A DNA stretch of 64,000 bases from Ottelia alismoides (lineage: Eukaryota > Streptophyta > Magnoliopsida > Alismatales > Hydrocharitaceae), in the NCBI GenBank assembly GCA_037367405.1, contig JAZKJV010000087.1, forward strand, positions 232,501-296,500. The letters are read 5' to 3'. The notes under the pieces are model-generated. The model did not search any database. It saw nothing but the letters and a program-made list of their open reading frames with translations, and was not told where the DNA came from. Shown piece after piece: positions 11,850 through 24,778 of this stretch. Within the stretch, counting starts at the first letter, position 1. Each line of letters opens with the position of its first letter. Position numbers and translations under genes: made by a program.

Positions 11850-14505
11850 ATCTCCCACTAGTCCAAAGAGCCATTAATGGGCTAATCATTTAAACTCACA
11901 CTCATGTTACAATCATATGCTATTTAGAAAAATAGCTAGGTAAGCTGATCAGTCACTCTGTTCCCAAAAGACTATGCCAAGTCCTTTTACGGCACTTGCA
12001 TATCCCTAGGTAGCAGTGCTCGCATCCAATGCGAATGTTTCATCTAATGCAACCAATACTCAATCTAGTCAAAGCAGTTATAGTGTCCTTGACACTATAT
12101 GCTCAATAACTATTATAACCAATATTTCCATTATCCTTATAAGAATACCCTTATTCCGGGAGATCATATCTCTCAAGGTATCCACAGTTAAAACCTTTTA
12201 GATCTCCATCTAAAAGTCTTAATTTCTTGAAGATAAGACTTAGAGATCACTATCTCAAAATTCTTGTCATCTTTGAAGATATCGTTATTTCTGCAATCAA
12301 GTGTTCTTTCTCCATAGTAGGATTAGTAACAATTTACTACTCCCACTGCATGGCAGATATCTGGCTTTTATACACATTTAGCATACACTTAGCTTCTCGT
12401 AACTGAAGCACAAGTACAAGCAGTTCTAGCATTCACTTCCTCAACTCTTTGAGGTGCTTTCCCTTTAGATAGGTCAGTACCAAATCTCAAGGGAAGGAAG
12501 ACTTTCTTGGAATTTCCAAGAATGGAATATGTCCAAGGTGTATTATAAATGTGACAGTCCCAATACCCTCTTTTCTTTGCTTATGAACAACTTCAGAACT
12601 AAGATCTAAGAGGTAATCTTGATATCATATCTCAAGGTATGGAATAGCCAGTCTATAAAACACTTATTATCATCCTTATATCATTCCAAATGATTAGGAT
12701 ATTATCTACATTCTGCACGATGAACACAATTGCACTCCCACTAAGCTTCACATGGTACATCAAGATTCTTTCTGAAATCATAACATTTATAATTTCATCA
12801 AATCTTATGTTCCAACTACAAGAAGCTTATTTGAGTTCACAGATGGATTTCTTTAGCTTTCACACCTTACTTCCCCAAATCATGAAGCCCTGGGGCTACT
12901 TCATGTGAATATCCTCAGAGAGGTATTCTTTAGAGGAATACAATCTTGACTTACATCCTGAAGATGCAATAAACAAGTTGTGTAGCTAAGGTTAGCAATA
13001 CTATGATGATTTTAAGCATGGTTACCGAAGAGCAAGTCTCATCGCAAGCAATGTCTTCTCTTCTGGTGTGTAGCTCATGGCTACGAATCGAGATTTGAAG
13101 GTCTTTACCTTCTCATCAGGTTCCCTTTCTCTTGAAGATTCATTTACACCTTTATGGGTCTTACCCATATAGGTGGATCCTCGAGGGTCCATATACAACA
13201 CTTGTATATGAAGTCTACTTTAGACTTTATTGCTAATATCCATCTTTCCATGTCATGATCATCAGGAGCTTCGTCACATGAAGTCCGATCATTGCCAGAC
13301 TTAACTGACACATGGAATATATCCTCAAATTCATTTGAAGAGGTATTAGTGCTTCATCTTTAATTGTCCTTTTAGTTCCCTATTTCAGGAGCCTCATTAT
13401 CTTCTCAAGATTAAATGAGTTCCTACACTTCATTTTTGTATTGATTCTCAAGAGAGTCATCCTGTAAGAATCACATTCTCAGAGATGAGATCTTTTAAGA
13501 ATCTCAGGGTTATAAAGTAGGTATCCAATACCATCCTTTACTATCCTAATGAAGTAGCGCTCTCAAGTGTTAGATTCCAGCTTACATGCATGGAACCTTA
13601 TTAAGGATATATATTGTAGTCTCTGCTACACATATATACCTGGAAACTAAGGGATAATTATGCTAAAAATTCATCATTGATCAATTCATGTCACACATGA
13701 TCCAATTGTATCTCCCTACAACTCCATTGAGTTTAGGTGTGTTAGGAGGATTGAGATAGAAATGATATTCATATCTTCATAAGGTATTCTTTGAATTTAT
13801 CTAATAGGTACTTGCTACCTTGGTTAGATCAAATTCATTTAATCTTCCTTCAAACTTTGGTTCTAAACAAAAAAAGTGAAATCTTTGAACATTTCAAAGG
13901 TCTCTCGGGTGAAGAGAAGAAATGTCATATCATACATAATCATCAATAAATATCAGATATCCATAATGTTTACTATGATATAGATGATCCACATACATCA
14001 ATATGTCTGAGATCCCGAATACCTTGACATCTTGCACCTTTCCTAAGAGAAGGGTGTATTGGCCATTCTTTGAATACAATATTCACAAGTATGCAAGATT
14101 TGAAATTTTTAGACATTCTAAAGTTTCAACTCTTACTAGTCTATTGATCATATCAATAGACATATGTCCAAGACTTGATGCCAGATTATTGTCAAATGAT
14201 CTTCATCCTCCTATTGATCTTATAAGGTTTGATTTTCAGTATTAGAAATCTTAATGAACCATTCATTAATTTTCTAATTTTATGGAGTCCACTAGATGTT
14301 AGATTACTATCGGAAATATTTCCATCATAACTCTTTATGATAGTTCTATCTCTGAATTCATGTTTATTTCCAACATTTAGAAACAAACAATGAGGGTATT
14401 CTAATATCTAGGTCATAGAGACATTCTCTAAGACTAAGGGCTCTCCCACTGAGAATATGAAGTTCATCTATCCAACAGATATTGCTGCAACAATTACATC
14501 AATAT
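11850..14505 (-). pseudogene. decayed Ty1/copia pol
   Basis: The minus strand, read from high to low coordinates, shows the late-pol order with many indels. There is a FKSRFVAMSYT block near 13060-13130 (usual KARLVAKGYTQ), SEDIHM near 12910, CSWNIRFDE near 12800-12830, a mutated reverse-transcriptase YVDD box as NVDNILIIWND near 12680-12740, and NSKKVFLPLRFGTDLSKG near 12460-12540. Gag, protease and most of integrase are absent because the Athila insertion at 14511 cuts the element. Its other half is not seen in the window. Confidence 0.75.
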
Positions 14506-14510
14506 CCATG

Positions 14511-17500
14511 TGATGAGGCTAAAAATCGGTTTCGCGACTTTTTGAAAGTTACGTGGTCGATGTAGAAAAAGCCGCGAAAAATCACGATCTTCAGTCTATC
14601 AAACAAATTTAGTTTTCGGAAGAAAATCTACACTAAATATTTATCCAGGTGAGTGTGCCTGGGTCGAACTCAAGGAGGCAGAATAGAAGACTTTGATTTT
14701 TTTGGAGAAAAGATTTTTCGTGATTTTATTTTAACTCTTCTAAAAGTGATCAGAGTAAAGAAAGCACTTTTTATTTATTTTTAATTTTTTTATTTGATTT
14801 TATTCTTTTCAAATTTTTATTTATTTTTCACAAAGGGATATTTTTCAAAAAGATTTATTTATTATATAATAGGTGGAAATATGTAGGTGATACAATATAG
14901 TAGATGGAAAGCAGGTCGAGCAGCGAGCTCGAACAAACTCACGAAAACAAAACAAGATGAATACGGTTTTTGAAAAATCAAAACTCGACGAAAACACGAA
15001 AGAAGTTCACGAAAATTTAATACAAACTAGATGGGGTAGTTGCGTAACTACCCTAAAGAAATCAACAAGAAACGCGGTCAAACGTGGTCCAAAGAACCCC
15101 TTCAGCCCAAAGGCATAAGCGTAGAAAAACTATTTAAAATGTTCCGCAAAAAGGTCTTTCAGGGACTGTTTTGAAAACAAAAATAAAGATCTTTACATTT
15201 AGGTCCCTGCGGAGGGACCTAAATACAAATTCTGGAAACCTGAGGAGCGGGTTGAAAGTCTGAAAAGCCTGCTGGGTTTAATGTGCAAAAGTTCCACCGA
15301 TTCGCTATAGACGGTTCAGATTAGAAGCTTCAGGCGCGATCTGATGGTTCTGCTCTTGCCACGTGTCGAAGAACTGTGCACCGTCTGTTGTTCAATCAGT
15401 TCTTGAGCAGTTAGAATTCTAGCGACGAACTCTTCTTCTGCGATTTATCCAGATCGAACGTCGGCGTCTTTGGCTCTCTGGCGAGGCCAGAGGGTTGGCT
15501 CCTCCACCCCTCGAGCTCGCCCGCAGTAGGTGTTGGTCAGCGGTGGCTCGAGGCGACGGCGAAGGTGCGAGGAAGATGACGGTCCGGTGTAGTAGCGTCT
15601 GATGAACAGGGTGTCAAGCCATCTTTGAAGTTGATCTTTGTGAAGATAAAAAGATTCCAGATCGGGGAAAGGACTCCTGATGGAAGATGAACCTGCGAAT
15701 AGCCAAATGATATGCTCGATTCGAAGAATCATCCTCAGGATTACAGAGTTCGCAAGCTCAAAATATAGCTAAAAATTTGGTTTCCAGATTTATTACAAGA
15801 TGCGTGAAAATGGTGAAGAATTGAAACGTGATTTGGAATAGATTTGAAACGATCTGAAGGTGGATTCGTTTGGACATCTAAGCTAGAGGATTAAGCGTCC
15901 TAATGACAGCTTAATCGTGCTAATTTCTACATGTAAATCGAGAAAAGAAATTCGAGAAATGAAGGGATATGTCTATGGAGTTCCAAGGTGTATTACCTGG
16001 ACAGAGTTGCTCGACGGGCGACCTTGGGCGGAGCTTCACGCGTACGTCAGTGGCGATGCAAGGAAGTGGACCTCCTTGGAACCTCCTCCGATGACTCCTC
16101 CTTCACGCGGGCTGCTCGTCGAGCGCTATCACCACTGGGACGAGGTCGAGCAAGGCTTGGAAGGTAGGGGGTCGGACAACTGGAGTAGAGCTTCAGGTTG
16201 TTGGAGTGTTGGTTGTTAATGGCGGACCTTTGGGGGCTTTTATAGAGTGATGGCGTGAGCTCCAAGTCTAAATCAAGGGCTGGCGATGGAGTAGGTAGTT
16301 AGGAGGTGAAGATCAATGGATTGGATGGTCTGAAGGAGTTCAAGGATGCGCGGGATAAATCAATGAAGGTGGCCGGTTCAGCACAGGCGGGTAGAATAGA
16401 ATCTTGGAAAAGACAACCCAGGTGCTGACAAGTGTCAGCACCTGGTTGGCCAGTTAAGCTTAATTCATTATAAAACCATTAATAAATAGTAAATAGAGTT
16501 ATTTTAATTAGGTTTAAATATAAGAAAAGTAATTAAATTAATTATCTAATTTATGACATAATTACTTTTTATAAATAATAAATATTATTCAAAATATAAA
16601 TATTATATTAATAAATATGTATTTATAAATAGGTTTTTTGAATTTTTAATTCAATAAATAAATAAATATTAATTTTATATTTTCTTAATTTTTAGAATAA
16701 TAAATAAGACTTGTGTAAATTTTTATAGATTTTATTAAATTAATTTACATATTTTAATAAATACATGCAATAGTTAGCCAATTCATTTACACCTATAATT
16801 TAAGGTTTTTTATTTTAGTAAAATAATAAATAAGGTTCAAAAATTATGAAATAATTTAAGGTGAAAATACAAGATCATGAAATAATTTAAAAATTATAAA
16901 ATTAAGAAAACTATAAATAATGTGTGTTACATGAAATAAATAGCCCAGAAACCCTGTTGTCTTTTGGTCCCAAAACCGACTTTTTGCAAACGGACTCCGA
17001 ATTTGATGAAACTACCTTTATTAATTAGAGAATATTATTTTATGAACTTTAAAGGTGAGTAGAGTGAAATTGGAGTTCGTATGAGGAAGTTATGATGTTC
17101 GGAAGTTGAGATTTTGTCAATTTATAAGCTGGGTTTCTTGGTATATGTACAGGGTAATAATTTTATCTTATTTTTATATTTTTATATATATTTTCAGGAA
17201 TAATTAGGAAAAGAGTTTGGTGAAAAATATTTACATATGAAGTAATTAAAAATCTTTGAAGTTTTATTTTTATTTTATAAATAGTGAAAGGTGTATACAG
17301 TATGGCTTAATTTATTTTTACGGTTTTCTTTCCTTATCTCCCCCTACTTTTTGGTTTGTCGACCAATCCATGTTGACTTGATCTCGAAGGTTAGGCTATA
17401 AATATACCTTACAGTTATATTTATATTTTAAGTCATATTGTATATATTTACATATATTCAATCTGCCTTTGTTTCTTTTTTTCTTTGTTCTTTATTTATT

Positions 17501-17644
17501 TACATGCTTTTGATGGTTAAAAGTGAATAATAATTCATGAGTGATGATTTGTTAAAAGGTGTGAATTAATGAATATTTACATGCATTTGTTAAGGGTTTT
17601 AAGACAAAATGCGACAGAAAAGTTAAAGAATCATGGATTCATCA
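14511..17644 (-). repeat. Athila 1 3' LTR
   Basis: On the minus strand it starts TGATGAATC at 17644 next to the purine tract AAGTATAGGGGG and ends CTCATCA at 14511. A minus-strand TATA box CTATAAAAGCCCCC lies near 16240, about 1.4 kb in, which places U3, R and U5. The GC-rich patches (15420-16280) hold many short open frames that look incidental. The flank CCATG (14506-14510) would be one half of a target duplication. Confidence 0.85.
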
Positions 17645-17658
17645 ACCCCCTATACTTA
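17645..17658 (-). promoter_or_regulatory. polypurine tract of Athila 1
   Basis: The minus strand reads TTTAAGTATAGGGGG directly before the LTR. This is the plus-strand DNA priming site of reverse transcription. It has the same core as the four modules at 19248-19680. Confidence 0.8.
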
Positions 17659-17999
17659 AACTTTGCTAGTCCCTTAACAAACACTTATTTTGAAAAAGTA
17701 AGTGAAAAGAAAGAAAGTTAGAACGAATTTATTTTTCTAAACCAATTCATGAGAACAGATAAAGGACAGAGCTCGATCGGGCCTGAAACTAGCATTTTGT
17801 CGGATCCTTAACTAGGATTAGGATTTTACCTCAACAGTCCTCAAGTTCCATCAAGCCTTATTCAATATCACTTCATCGGCTATTTCAGACTCACTTATTC
17901 ATATCGCAAACTCTATCATCCTTGAAGTCAACTTGTACAGTGTGTGAATTGATTTAGCTCTTCCTACTTTGAGAACCGAAGAAACCGTCAATTCCGGCT

Positions 18000-18580
18000 A
18001 TACACTTCTATTGCTTCCTCATCCAGCTACAATTTCCTCGGGGAGGGAGGTATTCCCTTCTGAGTTCAGTTCTACTATGTCCACAATCGAATATAGAGAG
18101 AAAGTAGAAGAATGAGAAAAGAAGTGGAGTGCGACCAGTGTAGACGCATCTCCTTGTGAAGCTCAACCGATGTAGTTGAGTCTCCACTAAGATGTGCAGG
18201 CATTTTTGGTGGAAGCTTGGACTATTGTGGTCTTATTTGATGGCTTCTGCTTTGCTTTGACTTTGTAATTCGCTTGCACTGCATTCATCCTTTTGTGTCG
18301 CGACGGATATAGCATCTTTTGTTCCGTCCCTTTTTTGAGGTCTTAGAAAAATTGTGTCAGCAGATCCTTCCCTCATCCGAAGCAACTATCGCAACCCCAA
18401 TCTCTCCTGTCTTTAGACTTCAATGCCACAAAGACAAGGATAGAAACGCACTACCAAGATGTACGGCTTTTTGCAACTCTATACAAGTTGAACTAAGTGC
18501 GGAGTGCATGTGTTCAAGATTGGTTCACTGGTGTAGAATTATACGGATGACACCAAATGGTCTACTTAAGCACAGATGAC
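18000..18580 (+). pseudogene. antisense open frame in Athila 1 spacer (decayed)
   Basis: This runs opposite to the element's own genes. The translated pieces (SSVLLCPQSNIE, then VSTKMCRHFWWKLGLLWSYL, then FFEVLEKLCQQILP) match in order parts of the 182-residue antisense frame of Athila 2 at 36925-37473. Stops and frameshifts break it here. The function is unknown. It replaces the sense-strand env-like frame that many Athila elements carry in this place. Confidence 0.5.
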
Positions 18581-19247
18581 TTGATTTCCCGAATATGGTC
18601 TTATGGAACCCAAAGATTTTAAGTCATAGACCTGAAGAGTCTAAATTCCAGTTCTTAACTAGGCTCCTTACAATGGAAGTTAAAAGCCGTGATCAAGCTC
18701 CATCCTTTAGACTAGACTCAATCTTTAGTTCTAGAAACCAAACTTATTCTGAAAAATGCGAATGCAAATGCAACCATGTTTTTGTGAAGTATATTTTCTG
18801 ATTTTTACTCGTTTTTATGAATTTTACGGCTTTTGCGGTTTTTATGTCTTTTAGGGTTTTGTATTTTTATGGATTTTCTGATTTTTATAAACAAGTCCTT
18901 TTTATTTACGGTTTTTACAAGATATATTTTTTTTATTTGAGTTAAGTACCTAATAACTTTTACGGTTTTTATCTACAGAAAATGTTTACAAGGATTGGGT
19001 AATTTTTACACATGTTTTAATAAATAAGTTTTTAAGTGAATATTATACGAATTTTAAATACATATTTTAGTTACGGCTTTTAAATACAAGTTTTAAACAT
19101 ATTTCACTTATTTACAAGGATTTTATAAATAATAGATAAATATATAAATGGATTTTTAAATTAATCCTTACCCACTTTTTTATGGATTTTATAGATATAG
19201 AAAATACATCAAAGTACGAGTTATGGATGAAAGTATATATACAATAT

Positions 19248-19680
19248 ATACGCACCCCCCTATACTTAGCTTGAGCTATATCCTCATAGCGTCAAAAGAG
19301 AAAAAGGAAATAACTCGTGCTAAGTAAAAGTGGGGGAAAAGAATATACGAGAGAAGTCAGTCAACCCTCCCCCTATACTTACGATCTGGTAATCGTAAGT
19401 ATAACAGGAGAGCAAAAACGGGATCACTGAGTGAAAAGAATAAATAACGAAAGTTTTAAAAGTATAAGTAATATGAACTCATCAGAATCACTCGGTCCCC
19501 CCTATACTTAGGATAAGGTATCCTAAGTATAGAAAGAGTGTAGCCAAAAATTGGAGACCAGTGATTTGTGGAGAAGAAAGGATATACAAAAGAATCAGAA
19601 CAAAATATAAAACGTGAATCAATGAACAATCGATCCCCCCTATACTTAGGATCTGATATCCTAAGCATAAAAGTCGAGCA
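19248..19680 (-). repeat. four hairpin + purine-tract modules
   Basis: Modules begin near 19254, 19370, 19497 and 19636. Each reads CCCCCTATACTTA on the plus strand, followed by an inverted repeat such as CTTAGGATA...TATCCTAAG (looser in the first). On the element's own strand this is a stem-loop leading into TATAGGGGGG. Spacing is about 115-140 bp. Athila 2 has the same arrangement at 36225-36545. Confidence 0.75.
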
Positions 19681-19787
19681 AAAAATGGGGACGATTGTGG
19701 TCTACGAAGAATATACAAGTGTTGTGGATATCCAGAATCGAAAGGTTAAAAAGCATTTGTACAGGATGAGATGAAATGAAAGAATGA

Positions 19788-21182
19788 TCATGATTCCTGT
19801 ACAAAATAGATCACTTCAGTACGGGCCAGATGATCAGTAGTCTCGACGAAGTGCTTCAACATCTGCCCGTTAACCACGAACGGTTCTGCACCAGGTGACA
19901 CATATGATATTGCTATACTGCCATTGTCGTGCACCGTTCTGACTATGTACGGTCCTTCCCACTTGCTTTTTAATTTGCTGGAAAAAATTCTCAATCTCGC
20001 ATTGAACAACCAGACTTTCTGTCCTGGGACAAAGATCTTATTCCGAATATGTCTGTCATGCCATTTCTTCACTTTGTCCTTATAGATGAGTGTGTTATCG
20101 TATGCTTGATTTCGAATCTCTACCAGCTCATTCAGATCTATCTTTCTCTTGGCCCCTGCTTTCTGCGCATCCATCAATATCTCGCGAATTGCCCATTCAG
20201 ATTTGTGCATGATTTATACGGGCAAGTGGCATGGCTTTTCATAAACCAGTCTGAACGGTGAAGTACCTAAGGGAGTTTTGTATGCAGTACGATATGCCCA
20301 AAGCACCTGATCTAGAAGCAGTGACCAGTTCTTCCTATCCGGTCGTACTAGTTTCTGGAGAATTGATTTCACCTCCCTATTTGAAACTTTAGCCATGCCG
20401 TTCGTCTGTGGGTGATAAGGAGAAGCTACTCTATGATCAATACTGTATTGCTTCACTAGCTTTTTCACCTCCTTATTAATGAAATGGCTACCCCCGTCAG
20501 AAATAAGAATACGAGGGATCCCGAACCGTGAAATAATGTGTTTCCTTAGGAACTTGCAAACGGTCTTACTGTCTGCGGTTCGTGCGGGTATAGCCACCAC
20601 CCATCTACTAACATAATCTACAGCGAGAAGATTGTACTCAAATCCACTGCTAGAAGGGAACGGTCCCATAAAATCTATGCCCCGTGCGTCAAAGATCTCG
20701 CAAATAATGACGGGTTGCATCGGCATTGCATCTCTGGCACTGACTGTCCCTACAGCTCTCTAACAATCTGGGCAACTCTTCACAAATGTGCAGGCATCTC
20801 TAGTAAGAGTCGGCCACCATCATCCGCTCTGTAGTACCTTCTGCGCTGTCCTCTTCCCTGAATGATGTCCTCCTGAATCTAAAGAATGACATAAAGTGAG
20901 GACACTATTATATTCCTCCTGAGGAATACAACGCCTGTAAACGCAATCTGGTCCTTCGTGAAAAAGAATCGGATCCTCCCAATGGTAGTATCAAGCCTCA
21001 GAAATTAGTTTATCAACTCGGTTTTTAGGCCATCCCTGGGGACTTTTCTGTGTGACCAGAAAGTTCACTATATCTGCATACCATGGAAGTTCGGTAACCA
21101 CAAAGATGCTCTCGTCAGGAAATCTCTCTACGATCTCTGGCGTGTACTCATCTGAAGGCTGATCTGACTGTAATCGGGAGAG
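19788..21182 (-). pseudogene. Athila 1 integrase
   Basis: The minus-strand frames 20991-21182 (linker after RNase H), 20727-20990 (His-Cys zinc-finger region, frameshifted), 20214-20726 and 19788-20210 together make the integrase. The catalytic residues are visible: Asp in RGIDFMGPF, Asp in ISDGGSHF, Glu in GMAEVSNRE. The C-terminal part has the basic LFNARLRIF segment. The catalytic core is intact in one frame, but frameshifts and a stop break the whole. The enzyme would insert the retrotransposon cDNA into the genome. It abuts the solo LTR at 21188. Confidence 0.85.
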
Positions 21183-21187
21183 GTGAT

Positions 21188-24100
21188 TGATGAGCGGAAG
21201 AACCACTAAGCAACCAAGGTAGATAAATCAAAAGCGGTTGTTGCGACCTCAGTCGCTCGGGTGCTCAACAAGAAAAATTCAGACCACCAAATAAAAATCG
21301 AAACACGATAAAACTCAAGGTAGTGGTCTCGCTATTAGATTAATCTGGTATAGCGACCAGGGTCGAACTCAAGGAGCACGTGATGGCCTCGCGGCCTACG
21401 AAGTAGTCAGAAATGAAAACAAATAAATGAAAGCTATTTTGGTGGATTTTTAATATTTTTATATTTTTTGGATTTTTAACTAATAAGAAAAATAAGAAAA
21501 TATCAAAGAAACAAGCAACTTCACACAATTATTTAACTACTCAAAATTCACCCAAAAATTCAAACAAAAATGTTTTTATGTTTTTTTATATTTTTCTATG
21601 TTTTTGGTTAATTTTTGAGGTTTTTCTGATTTTTATGGAATTTTATAAAAATAAAAAGGCTGAAAATCAAGGACATTGTCCAGTCAGACTTGGAGGGCCA
21701 AAATAAAATAGATAATGGTCCTATCAAAGTCTGAAGGTAATTTTCCTGTAAAGTGTAAAATACAAGGAAAAATTAAGAACTGTATTTATTAATTTTTTAT
21801 TTTTCTTTTAATTATTAGAATTTGTATGGGTTTTTAAGGGTTTTGTAATTTTATAGTTTTTATAAGTCCAGAAATGACCAAAATTGGTCAGAAAATCAAA
21901 CACAGCAAGACAAACAATATCTAATTTTTTGTAATTTTTAAAGTTGTTTTAATATTTTTTGTGATTTTTAGAACTGGACAGTAAGAAAAATGCGTGTTTT
22001 TGAATTTTAAAAATACTAAAAAGAGTCAAAAATGTCTCTAAAATTTAGAGAAAACTTTACACCATGGCAGGAGCCATGTGTCCAATTTTCATCAAATTTG
22101 GAGTAGTTTTGCTATTTTATTAAAATCAGACAACAAGGCACAGTGCACAGGGACCTATCTGCAATTAAAATAAGTTTCAGGGCCCCTTGAATAACACGCC
22201 TGGAAAGTATAGGGCCTAAAGTGTAAAAAGCCCCGAGAACCACGTGCGTGGCACGTGTGTTACACTAAGAGGGGCATAAGTGTCATTCCAATTTATAAAA
22301 CTATAAAGAGCAACACGCCAGAAACACAGGACAAAAACTGCAATTACACCAAAACTCATGTGTCGATGCACGTGTCCATCATGTACAGGGGTATAAATGC
22401 GAACAAGATAAACCACAGGGTCCTCTATGCAAAATGACCAGAATAAAAACAACTAAGAAACGTATTTACAGGACTAAATACTAAATGCAAAAACAAAAGG
22501 GGCCTAAGAGCAATTACCCCTTATTATATGTCGAAGGCCAGATGGGCGTCACGTGTGATATCCAACGGTCGGGGGGGTGGCGCCTCAACGAAGGGATGCG
22601 GCTTGGATCTGACGGTCGAGGCTCAGCCACGTGGATGATCGAACGTCTCCTGTGCGCTGTGGCTAAACCTCACTGATATGACGGTCCTGGTCTACCCTCT
22701 GATGATCGAACGGCTGGCGCTGCTCCTCAAATGGACGTCTGCGATCTGATCTGGAGCTGGAGGGCTAGATGGACGGCTATGGAGGATATTCCAAGAACTT
22801 GACGCCGGCGAGTTTCGTCGGGCTCGTGTGCGTGCAGGAGAGCTCCTAGGAGGCTACTGAAGATTGGAGAAGATGTGCCTGGGCCTCCCGCATCTGAAGA
22901 GAGCCTCCGATGAAGCTGGAGGCGTCGGAGGTGGTCTAGCGACCACGGCAGAGCTGGAGCTGCTGCTCCTGACTGTCCGAGCCCTCAAATGGGCTTGGCT
23001 TGACCTGCAAAGCAATGCAACAGACTCTTGGGTCGAGGGCAAAGTGCCTCGACCCGGTTAGAGGTGGTGGAGGTGAACGATGCGTCGATATGGGCGAGCT
23101 CCGGTGAAGCGACGGCGGTGGAGCTCGTATCCTAGTTCCTGTGCGAACTGGGTTGGATGGATGGGTGCAGAAGGTGCGCGGGGGAAGGGCGAAGGTGATG
23201 GATGACTCTGATGGTCGAGATGTGGGCGAGGTTGGTCGGAATCGAAGGTAGTCGGCGACGGGATGATTTGGGCGTAAATCAAAATTAGCTAAAGAGAGAA
23301 GGGAAGAAGGCTACCTACTGGTCGAGGTCGACTGGGAATGAGCTGGTGAATCTCTAAGTCCTAGCCTCGAGGGCCGTCGATGCCCGAGGCTCGAGCACCG
23401 CGTCTGGGCGGCGCACGGCGCCGTGAAGCTGCCGGATCAGTGGTCCTGTCGCTCCCTCCTCGCTGCAACACAGCCAATCCCTGTCACTCAGGAGGTGGCT
23501 ATGGAGGTCCTAGGGTGGAATGAGCTGAGCCAAAGATGATTGAAAAGCACGGCAGAGCTGGGTATTTAAGTGGCTAGGGGTCCGAGAAGATGGGAGTCGG
23601 GCGTGACGATCGAAGCGCGGATCCCAAGAACCCACTCCGGGCGGGGATCACGGATGCACCAGGAAGAAATGGAGCCCGAGGTTTTGAGATTTGGCGGTCG
23701 GATCGAGTGGCTAAAAATCGAAGAAGTCGGGTCAAATGCCAGATCCGCGAGAGAAGGGTCCGCGGGGGAGAGTTGACCGGGGGTCAACAATCCCCCGTGG
23801 ACCAATCAGATTATTCCAATTTTTAATTATTTAGAAATTCATTTAAAAATAGTAAATGACTTATTTTCGAAAAACTCTAAACATGAAAAATGTTTATTTA
23901 TTTTCAAACTACTTTTTTGTGATTTTTATTTATTTTTTTGAACTATAATTTAGGTATTTACAAAAAGTGTTATATATAGGTATATATATAATTTGAATTT
24001 TTTATTTTTGATTTTTATTTATTATTTTTATACACTTTTATTCCTATTTTATATTTTTTATTTATAGCATAAAATTAGGAATAAAAATGTATTTTTATTT

Positions 24101-24773
24101 TATTTTTATTATTTACTTACAAAGGTAAATAAATAGATATATACAAGTATGTACATGGTATATACACAATGTTTATTTGGATTTTAATTTTTATTCTTTT
24201 TATTTTATTTTTGTTTTTATGGTTTTTACTTTATTTATTTATATTATGAAATATAGAATATATAAAATTTTTATGGGATTTTAATTGATTTATTTATAGG
24301 GATAAATAAATAGATACATGATCTTATGTGTGTGGTGATTATAGACAATAGGTGATGACTTTTATTTCCTTTTAATTTTCCTATTTTTATTTTAATTTAA
24401 TATTTACAACTATGTACAAGTAAACACACACCCATTTTTATTTTTATTTAGAGGAAAATATTTTTCTTTATTTATTTACAAATTTATTTACACATATGAG
24501 CTTCCATATCTCCCTCTACTTTGGCTTTTATGCGGTCAGGCCCATGCTGAGCCCTCCCTTGGGATTAGGTCGCTCAATATTTATTCTAAATATCTCCCTC
24601 TTTTTCTTTTATTTCTTTATTCTTTTATTTTTACACAAAAACATGCTAATTATTTAGTTTTATACAATGCGTGCACTTTGATAATTATTTGTATTTACAT
24701 GAATGTACATGTACTTGCAAAGGTTTTTGTAACTAAAATATAAGAATAAAGAGTGATGAATGGGTATTCATAA
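21188..24773 (-). mobile_element. solo LTR, related Athila family
   Basis: It is flanked by the perfect 5-bp duplication GTGAT (21183-21187 and 24774-24778). On the minus strand it starts (T)TATGAATACCC with ATTCATCA just behind, and ends GCTCATCA, like the other LTRs here. A minus-strand TATA-like TTAAATAC lies near 23562. There is no internal coding region. Removing it joins the RNase H and integrase frames in phase (an Asn-His-Leu junction). A solo LTR arises by recombination between the two LTRs of a full element. Length is 3586 bp. Confidence 0.85.
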
Positions 24774-24778
24774 GTGAT

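Noticed and set aside
22854..23826. Frames on both strands
   Set aside because: They lie inside the solo LTR and are not conserved in the other LTRs.
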